DNA from: Lachnospiraceae bacterium
GTDB taxonomy: Bacteria > Bacillota > Clostridia > Lachnospirales > Lachnospiraceae
Direction of reading: 5' to 3'
NCBI GenBank assembly: GCA_910574865.1
Contig: CAJTDN010000001.1
Location: 372,001-436,000, forward strand
DNA: 64,000 nucleotides
The notes under the pieces were generated by a model. It was not told where the DNA came from. It did not search any database and saw nothing but the letters and a program-made list of their open reading frames with translations. Every line of letters starts with the position of its first letter. Position 1 is the stretch's first letter. Shown one piece after another: positions 9,373-17,814 of this stretch. A program made the position numbers and the translations under genes.

Positions 9373-9900
9373 ATGAAGAAGACGAACAAGATTGCCATCC
9401 CGTTTGTTTTGCTAATTGCCACGTTGCTCGTTTCCGGATGCCAAAAGAAGAAAGTGGAATGCCCGTTCACGACCCTGTCATGGGGTTCCACCCTGGAAGA
9501 CGTCGTCGAACTCGAAGGCGAATGTGAGGAATCCTACGATTCCGTATATGGGGGAACCACATACACCTATCCCAAGGAATATGCCGGGTTAAACGGAACC
9601 ATCAAATACATGTTTGACGATGGGGAGCGGCTCGTGTGCCTCTCGTGGTTATACGAGGGCAACGATTCCGAAGACCTGAATTCCACTTACGACAAAATCC
9701 ATGGCGAAGCGGAAAAAATGCTGGGTGAAAGCGGCTACCAGCTCAATTCTGAGAAGTTCGCCGAAGCGGCAAGCCCGAACGACGTCTGGTACATGGAAAG
9801 CGGGAACGTCGTTCTCACCACGGTGGACACGGGCGAAGTGAAAGCGCTCCAATATACCTTCCTGCACCCGGATGTTTCCCAGGAAAAGCCGGAAAAGTAA
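9373..9900 (+). CDS. Small lipoprotein of unknown function
   Basis: 175-aa predicted lipoprotein: MKKTNK, a hydrophobic stretch, then the lipobox LVSGC at about residues 15-19, giving Cys19 as the lipidated residue. The mature part is acidic with no family I can name; it contains WGSTLEDVVELEG and a string of aromatic residues suggesting a small beta-rich domain, similar in flavour to DUF-type lipoproteins of gut Clostridia. The ATG at 9373 follows GGAGG at 9361; the longer upstream version of the frame lacks such a site. It stands alone between divergent repeats and a convergent histidine kinase. Confidence 0.75.
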   Translation: MKKTNKIAIPFVLLIATLLVSGCQKKKVECPFTTLSWGSTLEDVVELEGECEESYDSVYGGTTYTYPKEYAGLNGTIKYMFDDGERLVCLSWLYEGNDSEDLNSTYDKIHGEAEKMLGESGYQLNSEKFAEAASPNDVWYMESGNVVLTTVDTGEVKALQYTFLHPDVSQEKPEK

Positions 9901-9973
9901 ACCGCACCACGGTCGGTTCGTGCCCTTTTCGACCACCAATCACGTAAGCCTGCTTGACGTTGACATGTGGGCG

Positions 9974-10912
9974 TCATGAATTTTCCATGTGGATTTCCAT
10001 GCGGGTGCCGTCTTCCTGGCGAACCACCTGCATGAACCCGCCGTGCTGCAGCACGATTTCCCGCGCAATCGTCAGGCCGATGCCAAAGCCTTCCTGCTCC
10101 TTGGCATTTTCCCCCCGATAGAAACGCCAGAACACTTTTTCCTCGTCCCCTTCCAAAATCCCAATCCCATGGTCACGCACCCAAATTTGCGTAAACATCT
10201 TGTCCCGCCTTGCCCCAAGCTCTATCCTTCCGCCCTCCCCGCCATACTTTACCGCGTTGTCGAGCACGTATCCCACCGCCTCGCCAAGCAGTTCCGCATC
10301 ATGTGGGAAATGGAGCTTCCTCGGAAAATCGGTCTCTATGACGGCTTTCCCCTCCTTCATCCCGGACGCAAGCCGCCGCACGGCCGATTCCAGAGTCTCC
10401 AGCAAGTCCCAGTCCTCCCTTGATACCCGGATGACCTGGTTCTCCAACCTCGACATCTTAACAAAGCCCTCCGTCAGGAAATGGATTTTCTGTTCGGACG
10501 CGCGAACCGCCGCCAAATAACGAACTTGGTCTTCCCGCGACAAATGTCCATCCTCCAAAAACTCCAGATAGACTTCCAGATTGTTGAGCGGCGTGCGAAG
10601 TTGGGCGGCGATTTCCGCAATCTGCCCCTTCATCGAGTCACGGTCGGCCTCAATCTGTCCGTAACATGCGTCCATCCTTTGCGCCAAGCGGCCCAGCTTA
10701 TGGCACGCACGAGAAAAAAAGCCGTCATTGTAAGGAATTCGCCACTTTCCCCTTGCATCGGACGCCGTGTCTTGATTCCGGCCTTGTAAAATTCGTTCCA
10801 TCGCCTCGGACAACAGCTTCAATTCACGCCTGCGCAAGGACTGCTGCCAAAGATACGTGAAAAATATGGCACATAAAACAAGCCCGACCATCAACGGTAT
10901 CCAAAACGTCAT
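9974..10912 (-). CDS. Histidine kinase-like protein lacking the phospho-acceptor His
   Basis: Membrane sensor kinase fold of about 312 aa with one N-terminal membrane helix (residues 3-22), a HAMP-free linker, a dimerisation region and an ATPase domain. The H-box reads I-A-A-Q-L-R-T-P-L at residues 101-109, where active kinases have S-H-E-L-R-T-P, so the phospho-acceptor position 103 is Ala. The ATP-binding boxes look intact: N-box LDNAVKYG (about 218-224), DHGIG (247-251) and GFGIGLTIAREI (275-286). The start at 10912 follows GGAGG; a start at 10927 is less well placed. No response regulator gene adjoins it. Either it is a pseudokinase or phospho-transfer uses another residue. Confidence 0.82.
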   Translation of the reverse strand: MTFWIPLMVGLVLCAIFFTYLWQQSLRRRELKLLSEAMERILQGRNQDTASDARGKWRIPYNDGFFSRACHKLGRLAQRMDACYGQIEADRDSMKGQIAEIAAQLRTPLNNLEVYLEFLEDGHLSREDQVRYLAAVRASEQKIHFLTEGFVKMSRLENQVIRVSREDWDLLETLESAVRRLASGMKEGKAVIETDFPRKLHFPHDAELLGEAVGYVLDNAVKYGGEGGRIELGARRDKMFTQIWVRDHGIGILEGDEEKVFWRFYRGENAKEQEGFGIGLTIAREIVLQHGGFMQVVRQEDGTRMEIHMENS

Positions 10913-11049
10913 CTTCCCTTCCTCCATCCCACCCCGGACAAGCCGGAATCAAAATTTCGTCATTTCATTCATTCAAAAATCACTGTCAAATGCACAAAAA
11001 AGCATCCATGCCCAAACGCACCTCCGGCAGGCATCCGCATGCCAGTGTG

Positions 11050-11838
11050 CTAATACCAGAACAACCGGTGCTTCAGCAGGCCCAGAAGCAACAAATGCAA
11101 CGGATAAAAGGCATAAAAGAAATATTTCGGGAACGGGATTCCCTTCTCCCCGTGATACCGGTTAATCAACAAAAACGCAAACGCGCCCGGCACCTCGATT
11201 ACGGCCGAATCCACCAGATAGGAAACCAGGCTCCCCATGTCCGCGCGCATCAGCATCCCCGGCCCCAAGCCAACGGCGGCATGTAACGCCGTTCCGAAAA
11301 ACAACCAAAAAGTCCCCGCCACAAGCCGCCACGGCTTGTTCTGCCGAAACACGTGGCAAATCACAATCAAGACGATTCCAATCAAGCCGTAATCGCACAT
11401 TACCAGCTCCGACAAGACGCAACCTGCCAAAACGACCATCACCTGCAACGGCCCTTTACCTTTCAGACATTCCATCACCCAGATGGTGGCAAGTCCGATG
11501 GCCAGCGTAAAGAACACGTTCTGGGAGTCCACGTCCACGATGGTTCCACTTAACGCGTAATCAAAGGGAACCTCGGAAACCACGGCGAACGCCAGCAAAC
11601 GGAGCAAGTAATTTTTGCGGCTTCTCGTATGGCAAAAGCCCTCGGACAGTAAAAAGCAAAAAATCGGAAACGCCAGCCTTCCGATGGTGCGCATCGCCCA
11701 ATATACGTGCTCCCAGCCTGGGTACGCGACCCCGCGCCGAAAAGCAAGGCCATACACGACGACCGCCCCCACGTGGTCGACCGCCATCATGGCGATTGCA
11801 AGCCATTTCAATTGTGTCCCCGTCAATTTCCACTCCAT
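11050..11838 (-). CDS. TraX family membrane protein
   Basis: About 262 aa with seven to eight hydrophobic segments. Motifs such as MMAVDHVGA near residue 18, the segment RTIGRLAFPIFCFLLSEGF near residue 50 and PFDYALSG near residue 88 are typical of the TraX family. TraX of plasmid F N-acetylates pilin; chromosomal homologues in Firmicutes are thought to be membrane acyltransferases of unknown substrate. The start at 11838 (MEWKLTGTQLKWLAI) is where the membrane protein begins; the longer frame runs through the kdgK terminator and is unlikely. Confidence 0.85.
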   Translation of the reverse strand: MEWKLTGTQLKWLAIAMMAVDHVGAVVVYGLAFRRGVAYPGWEHVYWAMRTIGRLAFPIFCFLLSEGFCHTRSRKNYLLRLLAFAVVSEVPFDYALSGTIVDVDSQNVFFTLAIGLATIWVMECLKGKGPLQVMVVLAGCVLSELVMCDYGLIGIVLIVICHVFRQNKPWRLVAGTFWLFFGTALHAAVGLGPGMLMRADMGSLVSYLVDSAVIEVPGAFAFLLINRYHGEKGIPFPKYFFYAFYPLHLLLLGLLKHRLFWY

Positions 11839-11910
11839 GATAAAATCCACCACTCCTTCGCGCGTCCGCAAAATTCTCTCCGCCCCGCCTCTGCCAAGGT
11901 ATTTCCAGTC

Positions 11911-11940
11911 AAAAACAAGCCGAGCCGCTTCCGGCCCGGC
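11911..11940 (-). terminator. Rho-independent terminator after the PfkB kinase gene
   Basis: On the minus strand GCCGGGCCG-GAAG-CGGCTCGGC forms a 9-bp stem with a tetraloop, followed by TTGTTTTT. It ends the kinase transcript and separates it from the TraX gene. Confidence 0.8.
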
Positions 11941-12063
11941 CTGCACCTCTTACGTCATTCCACAATCCTGCCAAACGAGGTGGACGGCCACTTGTCAAAA
12001 CGGTCTTTCCGTCGCCCCCGCATGCGCGGTAACGGCCACTTCCCCTCGCGGCAACGCGCTTTG

Positions 12064-13161
12064 CTATCTCTGCACGCGTGCGCCCGCACCGCCCATGATG
12101 GCTTCCACTTCCTTCTTGCTCGCCATGGTGGTGTCGCCCGGCGTGGTCATGGCAAGCGCCCCGTGCGCCGCGCCATAATTGACCGCCAACTCGGCATTTT
12201 CCGTCGTCATCAAGCCGTATATCAGGCCGGAGGCAAAAGAGTCCCCGCCTCCCACGCGGTCCATGATTTCCAGTCCCTTGTAATCCTTGGCTTTGTAAAT
12301 CTCGCCGTCGGCCCAGCAAATCGCGCTCCAGTCATTGACCGTCGCGGTCTTCACCTCGCGCAAGGTCGTCGCCACGGCCTTGAAATTCGGGTAAGTCCGT
12401 GCCGCCTCGTTAATCATCTTCTTATACCCGTCCAGGTTCAACGTCTTGAGGTTCTCGTCATTTCCCTCGATGGCAAATCCAAGGCAGGCGGTGAAGTCTT
12501 CCTCGTTGCCAATCATCACGTCCACGTACCGCGCGATTTCCTTGTTCACTTCCTGCGCCTTCGCCTGTCCGCCAATCGCGCTCCACATGGAAGGACGGTA
12601 ATTCAAGTCATAAGACACGATGGTGCCATACTTCTTCGCGGTCTTGATAGCCGCCAGGACGGTCTCGCAAGACTGCTCGGACAACGCCGCGTAAATGCCG
12701 CCCGTATGCAGCCAGCGCACGCCCAGTTCCCCGAAGATATGCTCAAAATCAAAATCCTCCGGCGTCGCCTTGGAAATCGCCGTGTTGGCACGGTCGGAAC
12801 AGCCAACCGCGCCACGGATGCCGTATCCCCTCTCCGTGAAATTCAAACCGTTCCGGCAAATGCGCCCGATGCCGTCCGTCTTCATCCATTTAATCAAGGA
12901 CGTGTCCACGCCGCCCTGCTCGATAAAGTCTTCCATCAAAAGGCCGACTTCGTTCTGCGCGAACGCGGTAACCACGGCCGTGTCCATGCGGAAACACTTG
13001 TGCAGGCCGCGGATGACGTTGTACTCCCCGCCGCCTTCCCACGCGCGGAAGCTGCGCGCGGTACGAATCCTGCCCTCGCCGGGATCCAGCCTCAACATGA
13101 CCTCGCCCAGTGAAACAGCGTCAAACTTACATTCTTCCTTTGGTCTCAAATTTAAATTCAT
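12064..13161 (-). CDS. kdgK: PfkB-family sugar kinase, probably 2-keto-3-deoxygluconate kinase
   Basis: 365-aa ribokinase-fold kinase. The anion-hole and catalytic-base motif DRVGGGDSFASG lies at residues 301-312, with Asp307 the likely base; an N-terminal substrate motif region (WEGGGEYNVIRGLHK) is near residue 41. Length and sequence style fit the KDG kinases of Clostridia, which feed uronic-acid and pectin sugars into the Entner-Doudoroff lower pathway. AGGAGGTTTAAACG precedes the ATG at 13161. It lies downstream of a GH43 gene on the same strand, separated by a family-3 repeat. The exact substrate is inferred. Confidence 0.82.
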   Translation of the reverse strand: MNLNLRPKEECKFDAVSLGEVMLRLDPGEGRIRTARSFRAWEGGGEYNVIRGLHKCFRMDTAVVTAFAQNEVGLLMEDFIEQGGVDTSLIKWMKTDGIGRICRNGLNFTERGYGIRGAVGCSDRANTAISKATPEDFDFEHIFGELGVRWLHTGGIYAALSEQSCETVLAAIKTAKKYGTIVSYDLNYRPSMWSAIGGQAKAQEVNKEIARYVDVMIGNEEDFTACLGFAIEGNDENLKTLNLDGYKKMINEAARTYPNFKAVATTLREVKTATVNDWSAICWADGEIYKAKDYKGLEIMDRVGGGDSFASGLIYGLMTTENAELAVNYGAAHGALAMTTPGDTTMASKKEVEAIMGGAGARVQR

Positions 13162-13175
13162 CGTTTAAACCTCCT

Positions 13176-13334
13176 ACTATGAGCACTTAGTGCTCGTCCT
13201 TCAAGCATTTACGTGCGAATGTACTCCGCACTCCTTGGCGAGGTCTCCCACGAGCCTGGCCGGGCGGAGTTTCCTCGTTCATGAGCACTTAGTGCTTGTC
13301 CTTCAAGCACTTACGTGCGAATGTACTCCGCACA
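13176..13334 (-). repeat. Family 3 repeat, two tandem motif copies
   Basis: The motif GAGCACTTAGTGCTCGTCC...AAGCATTTACGTGCGAATGT begins at 13181 and recurs at 13284 as GAGCACTTAGTGCTTGTCC. Between them lies a foldable segment (ACTCC..GGCGAGG / CGAGCCTGGCC..GGAGT). The block fills the gap between the GH43 stop and the kdgK ribosome site, about 14 bp upstream of the start. The same arrangement occurs at 54085 and 56374. Confidence 0.75.
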
Positions 13335-15143
13335 TTACAGAGCCACCACTTCGCCTTCGGCGATTCCCACTTCGTTGAACGCGTCAACCCTCACGTAATA
13401 CTCTTGTCCTTTGACCAACGCACCGATAGTTTGCGCGTCCTTGCCGAAAATCATGTAGCTGTGGTACAACTTCTCCGGCGAATGTCCCCAAAGGATATTA
13501 TACCCCACCGCGCCACTATCTTCAAGCTTTACTTCCATATCAATGTCCGTCGTGCGCTTTGCCGTAAATTTCGGGGCCTCCGGGGCTTCCCCATGTCCGA
13601 TGCCAAACACGCGCAGGCCGGAAATGCAAGGCTTCTGGTCATACGGGATTTCCAAAATCGTCAATTTGATGAAACGCGCCTTCACGCCGTCCTCCTTCAC
13701 CACGAGGTCGTGCGGCAGGCTGGTCGTCGCGCCGGACTTGTCCTCCAGCACGAAATATCGCTCCCCGTCCTCGGAGCCTTCCAAAATCCAGCGGGTAATC
13801 TGCTCGGCCTCCTCGATGTAACGGGCCTGCGACGTTCCGCGAATCTCGCCCGGCACCGGGATGTCAATCTTGTCGTCGGCAAAGTTCACCTGCACGGCAC
13901 GCACGTCGCACACGTCGCCCAAGTCCATGCAAATCCACTGGCCGCCCTCCTCCGTGGCGGCCCTCCACCACGTCCGCACGTTCTCGTCCGCCACCAGCTC
14001 CGGTCCCTTGCCCTCCTCGGCCGAAGAAGCCGTCACGGTCTTGTTATAACTCAACAAATACCAGTCCGGATCTTTCCACGGATCAAGCTTTGCCTGGTCA
14101 ATCGCCATCGGCCAGTCACCGTACCGCTGGTTACAGAACAATTCTCCGTCCGCGTCAAATCCGGCCGGCCAGATGCCGACGCGTCGTTCAAACGTATGGT
14201 TGATACTGATGCGCATCGTGGACGTATGCCACAGATTGCCATGCTTGTCCCACATCGTGGAACCATGTCCTGCACCCGGAAGGAACCCGCCCGGCTTGTA
14301 AGAGAACGGATTGTTCTTGGCCAGTTCGAACGGCCCGAGCGGGGAATCGCCCACGTACACGCCATCCGCGTAAACATTGTACTGCGCGCCCGGACACGCG
14401 TACTGCAGGTAATATTTCCCTTCGTACTTGTCCATCCACGCGCCCTCGATGTACGGCTTGCCGCTCACGTAGCCGCGCAGCATCGTCTTCATGCCGCCCT
14501 TCAACGAGGATTCCTCGATGCCCCGCATCTTCAAGAATCCCTGGAAGCGCATCTCGATTTCCTCCTCGGAAAGCGGCTGCTCACAGTGATCCTCCCCGCA
14601 CCGCTCGTACCCCTTCGTCCAGGCGTCGCCCCAGATGAGCTCCTTGCGCTCGGTCAGCGGCTTCATTGTCTCCGAATCGAGCTCCACGCCCCATACCGGG
14701 GTCATGTTCGCACACCCCCAGTAAAAATAAATCCGTCCGTCGTCATCGACGAACAAGTTCGGATCCCAGAAGTCAAACGTGCCCTCGATGCGCTCGTAAG
14801 GCCCGTTCACCACGTCCTTCGTACGATAGTAGTCACAGACCTCATCCCGCCTGGACGCGCTGAAATACACGTAATCGCCAATCACGCGCACGTCCGGCGC
14901 ATAATCATAAAGCGGAAGGTTGTCCGGCAGGCGATAACTTTCCCAGTTTGCCATGTCATCCGACACCCAGACACTCAAGTTCATGGACGCGAAGATATAA
15001 TACCTGCCCTGAAACATGATCATCGACGGGTCTGCCGCCTCCCTCGCCACCTGGACCGGCGCGTCGGCCGGCATGTTCGGCATCTGCACCTTGTTAAACT
15101 GGTAATGGTAGTCAATGTTTACCGGATTACATAAATACTGCAT
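13335..15143 (-). CDS. Glycoside hydrolase family 43 with discoidin and Fn3-like domains
   Basis: 602-aa five-bladed beta-propeller glycosidase of the arabinofuranosidase/xylosidase class. Candidate catalytic residues are the Asp in AADPSMIMFQGRYYIFAS near residue 38 (base), the Asp in DPNLFVDDDGRIYFYWG near residue 127 (pKa modulator) and the Glu in YIEGAWMDKYEGKYYLQY near residue 225 (acid). From about residue 350 a discoidin-like (F5/8 type C) domain follows (NKTVTASS, WICMDLG), and the last 80 residues resemble a fibronectin III module. There is no signal peptide, so it acts in the cytosol on imported oligosaccharides. AAGGAGGAATTTGAC precedes the ATG at 15143. Confidence 0.88.
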   Translation of the reverse strand: MQYLCNPVNIDYHYQFNKVQMPNMPADAPVQVAREAADPSMIMFQGRYYIFASMNLSVWVSDDMANWESYRLPDNLPLYDYAPDVRVIGDYVYFSASRRDEVCDYYRTKDVVNGPYERIEGTFDFWDPNLFVDDDGRIYFYWGCANMTPVWGVELDSETMKPLTERKELIWGDAWTKGYERCGEDHCEQPLSEEEIEMRFQGFLKMRGIEESSLKGGMKTMLRGYVSGKPYIEGAWMDKYEGKYYLQYACPGAQYNVYADGVYVGDSPLGPFELAKNNPFSYKPGGFLPGAGHGSTMWDKHGNLWHTSTMRISINHTFERRVGIWPAGFDADGELFCNQRYGDWPMAIDQAKLDPWKDPDWYLLSYNKTVTASSAEEGKGPELVADENVRTWWRAATEEGGQWICMDLGDVCDVRAVQVNFADDKIDIPVPGEIRGTSQARYIEEAEQITRWILEGSEDGERYFVLEDKSGATTSLPHDLVVKEDGVKARFIKLTILEIPYDQKPCISGLRVFGIGHGEAPEAPKFTAKRTTDIDMEVKLEDSGAVGYNILWGHSPEKLYHSYMIFGKDAQTIGALVKGQEYYVRVDAFNEVGIAEGEVVAL

Positions 15144-15182
15144 GTCAAATTCCTCCTTCATTATTATGCACGGCTTAGTGAA

Positions 15183-15213
15183 GAGGCCCGCCGGCGATTG
15201 GCGGGCATGCCTC
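15183..15213. other. Hairpin in the leader of the GH43 gene
   Basis: GAGGC..CCGCC pairs with GGCGG..GCCTC. On the minus strand it lies between a TATAAT at 15240-15245 and the GH43 ribosome site, so it would be in the 5' leader; it could also end the tetR-type transcript, though no T-tract follows. Confidence 0.4.
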
Positions 15214-15312
15214 TATCGCGCATGCACTTATTGTATCTCATTATACACGAAATGGCAACGGACGAGTACCGCATTTTCGTCATTTTTTTCATTTTTTTGC
15301 CATATCGCCGCT

Positions 15313-15909
15313 TTATGTCGCCTTCCTTCCCGAACGCCTTTTTCGCGTCGGCACCGGTATATATTCCCTCGAGACGATTTCCCACATTTTTTCCGGGGAC
15401 TCCGCGCACTCGCGCTCCAGCCACCGGTAAATCACCGCCTTCAGTCCCTCCGTGAAAAAAACATAGGTATAAAGGACGGATTCCTTGTCATCATATCCAT
15501 GCTCTTCCATAATTTCCTTTATATGCCGCTCCATTTTTACCGGAAGGATATTTGTAGGGAAATCGGCAAACTCATAACGTCTGGAACTGTAATAATTCAT
15601 CAGGCTCTTGAACATCTGCCGGTTTTCCCTAATATAGTAAAACAATTTCACGAAGCCCTCCCCTGAAGTGGCGTCGTCCGACAACTCGAACCCCTCCATC
15701 ACATGCCTGAACATCTGCCCCGCCACATGGTTCATCAAGTCGGGGATGTCCTTATAATGCCCGTAAAACGTCGTGCGGTGCACTTGCGCGCTACGGCAGA
15801 TTTCACTGACAGAAATCTGTTCCGGCTCCTTTTTCTCCAAAAGCCCGAGCATGGCACCCTCGATTCTTTGACATGTTTCCCGATAGCGCTGGTTTCCTTT
15901 TTTATTCAT
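15313..15909 (-). CDS. TetR/AcrR family regulator
   Basis: 198-aa regulator with an N-terminal helix-turn-helix (ISVSEICRSAQVHRTTFYGH, about residues 31-50) and a ligand domain with aromatic residues. It starts at the ATG at 15909 behind AAAGGGAG. It is divergent from a MATE efflux pump; the shared region holds two CTACA-N2-TGTAG dyads. Known family behaviour and this layout suggest a drug-responsive repressor of the pump and of itself. Confidence 0.88.
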   Translation of the reverse strand: MNKKGNQRYRETCQRIEGAMLGLLEKKEPEQISVSEICRSAQVHRTTFYGHYKDIPDLMNHVAGQMFRHVMEGFELSDDATSGEGFVKLFYYIRENRQMFKSLMNYYSSRRYEFADFPTNILPVKMERHIKEIMEEHGYDDKESVLYTYVFFTEGLKAVIYRWLERECAESPEKMWEIVSREYIPVPTRKRRSGRKAT

Positions 15910-15991
15910 CCTTTTTCTCCCTTTGGCCGGTCTCCCTCCAGGCAACATGGCGATTGGCGGGAACCCAAAAAATAACCTCGCTTCATTATTT

Positions 15992-16071
15992 CTACACTTG
16001 TAGTTGTTTTTGCTATTGCATTTTCCTGGCAGATAGATTATACTATAAATATATTAATTCTACAAGTGTAG
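15992..16071. promoter_or_regulatory. Divergent tetR/MATE control region: two operators and a promoter
   Basis: CTACACTTGTAG at 15992-16003 and CTACAAGTGTAG at 16060-16071 are the same CTACA-N2-TGTAG dyad, 68 bp apart. Between them lies the MATE promoter TTGCAT (16016-16021), 17 bp, TATACT (16039-16044). The second dyad would cover about +9 to +20 of the MATE transcript; the first lies toward the tetR gene. This is the expected layout for the adjacent TetR repressor. Confidence 0.8.
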
Positions 16072-16138
16072 ATTTGAAATCATGAAAATTTTTGTTTTCT
16101 TGAAAATCATTTTTAAAATGAAAGAGGTGCAACAAATT

Positions 16139-17548
16139 ATGGAAACCGGAAAACACACGAAAAATACCATCAGCAAGAGCGAAAACATGCTGGCCGAAGG
16201 TTCATTCTCCCAGCTGTTGGTCAAACTATGCATCCCGACCGTCGTCGTCATACTCGTGATGATTGTTTACAACATGGCGGATACATACTTTATCGGGCAG
16301 ACCGGGAATCCGGACAAGATTGCGGCCATCTCCCTCTCCATGCCGTTTTTCACTATCTTGTCCGGCGTGGCGACCTTGTTCGGAAACGGCGGGTGCACCT
16401 CCATTTCCATGGCGCTCGGGCGCAAGGATTATGACAAGATCAAGTCATTTTGCAGCATTTGCTGCTATTGCGGCGTGGCCATCGGCATCGTGTTCATGCT
16501 GATCGTGCTGGTCGCCATCCGTCCCATCGCCACCATGCTTGGCGCGGACGAGGGCACGATGGAATTTACCTGCCAGTATCTGCAGATTTTTTCGCTGGGC
16601 GCCCCCTTCGTCATGTTCAACCACACGTTCAACAGCGTCATCCGCGCCGACGGTGCCGCCTCGCAGTCCATGGTGTCAAACCTGTTGGGAACGGTCAGCA
16701 ACATCGTCCTGGACGCCCTTTTCATCATGGTGTTCCACTGGGACGTGGCAGGGGCCGCCCTCGCCACCGTGATTGGAAACGTGCTGACCAGCGTCTACCT
16801 CGTATATTATTTATGGAAGAAACAACCGGCCTTCCGTCCTTATCCAAAATATTTCACGTTGAAAAAGGAATACCTGGTGCCGGTGCTCACGCTGGGACTC
16901 CCGATGTGCTGCAGCACCATGCTGAACAGCGTGTCGCACATGATTTCCAATCGGATGATGATCGGGTATGGATCCGTCGTCCTTTCCGCCCAAAGCGTGG
17001 CCGGAAAGCTGTCCATGGTCATCACGATGCTTTTGATGGCCATCTGCATGGGCATGCAGCCCGCCATTTCCTACAACTACGGACGCGGGGACTTTAAGCG
17101 GATGTACGACGTCATCCGCAAGACCGGCATTTTCACGGTCGTGCTCGGCTTCGTTTTAAGTGCGGGCTGCTACGTCGCACGCACCCCTATTATTTCCGCC
17201 TTCATTGACAACGAAGAGGTCATCGCGTACGGCCAAATCATGGTGCTCGCCTCCATCTGCACCGGCCCGTTTTACGGAATTTACCAGCTTTGCCAGACGT
17301 TCATGCAGGCGACCGGGCAGGCGGCCTACGCCACCTTCACGGCACTGCTCGACAAGGGGCTGTTTTACCTGCCAATCCTCTTCCTCATGAACTACCTGTT
17401 CAAGATGTACGGCATCGCGTTTTCCGCAGCCGTGACACTCATCTTCGCGCTGGCGGTCGGAGTGGCTTTGGCATTGAAGTGGAACAAAATGATAAAGGAG
17501 ACGACACAAGAAACCATCAGTCCAGTCCCTAGCCAGTCACTACGCTGA
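16139..17548 (+). CDS. MATE family multidrug efflux transporter
   Basis: About 469 aa with twelve hydrophobic segments. The segment MIVYNMADTYFIGQTGNPDK near residue 42 is the first MATE signature; FNHTFNSVIRADGA near residue 160 is the second. It exports cationic compounds using a Na+ or H+ gradient. The ATG at 16139 follows GAAAGAGGTG; an earlier ATG at 16082 overlaps the operator area and lacks a ribosome site. It is paired with the divergent TetR-type gene. Confidence 0.92.
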   Translation: METGKHTKNTISKSENMLAEGSFSQLLVKLCIPTVVVILVMIVYNMADTYFIGQTGNPDKIAAISLSMPFFTILSGVATLFGNGGCTSISMALGRKDYDKIKSFCSICCYCGVAIGIVFMLIVLVAIRPIATMLGADEGTMEFTCQYLQIFSLGAPFVMFNHTFNSVIRADGAASQSMVSNLLGTVSNIVLDALFIMVFHWDVAGAALATVIGNVLTSVYLVYYLWKKQPAFRPYPKYFTLKKEYLVPVLTLGLPMCCSTMLNSVSHMISNRMMIGYGSVVLSAQSVAGKLSMVITMLLMAICMGMQPAISYNYGRGDFKRMYDVIRKTGIFTVVLGFVLSAGCYVARTPIISAFIDNEEVIAYGQIMVLASICTGPFYGIYQLCQTFMQATGQAAYATFTALLDKGLFYLPILFLMNYLFKMYGIAFSAAVTLIFALAVGVALALKWNKMIKETTQETISPVPSQSLR

Positions 17549-17617
17549 CCGGCTCTTCACTCCGTTACGGTCGGCGCTAAACGGACATCCACTGGACGTC
17601 CAGCGCCCGCCGGAGGC

Positions 17618-17703
17618 ATATCAGATGGGGGAATAACTCCCGCCACTGATACAAATATGTTACTCACCGCCTATAGAGGCGGGAGTCATTCCACATCTGA
17701 TAT
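17618..17703. repeat. Long imperfect hairpin element (86 bp)
   Basis: ATATCAGATGGGGGAATAAC followed by TCCCGCC pairs with GGCGGGAGTCATTCCACATC followed by TGATAT, with three or four mismatches over about 26 bp and a loop of about 33 nt. It separates the MATE gene from the AT-rich AAA/DUF4276 module. It could be a miniature mobile element or the end of an acquired segment. Confidence 0.6.
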
Positions 17704-17728
17704 AAACTTACTTTTATCTGTACATTTA

Positions 17729-17757
17729 TTGACCTTTTTTATTTATTCTGTTATAGT
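17729..17757 (+). promoter_or_regulatory. Promoter of the AAA/DUF4276 module
   Basis: TTGACC (17729-17734) and TATAGT (17752-17757) are 17 bp apart, in a very AT-rich stretch. GGAGGTG lies just before the ATG at 17815. Confidence 0.75.
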
Positions 17758-17814
17758 AATTTCCAGAACGAACAACTAAAACATGTTACTCAAAAAATTG
17801 GCGGAGGTGAAAAA

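Noticed and set aside
11707-13113. 468-codon plus-strand frame
   Set aside because: Antisense to the PfkB kinase gene; composition of a shadow frame.
13296-15134. 612-codon plus-strand frame
   Set aside because: Antisense to the GH43 gene along nearly its whole length; no family features.
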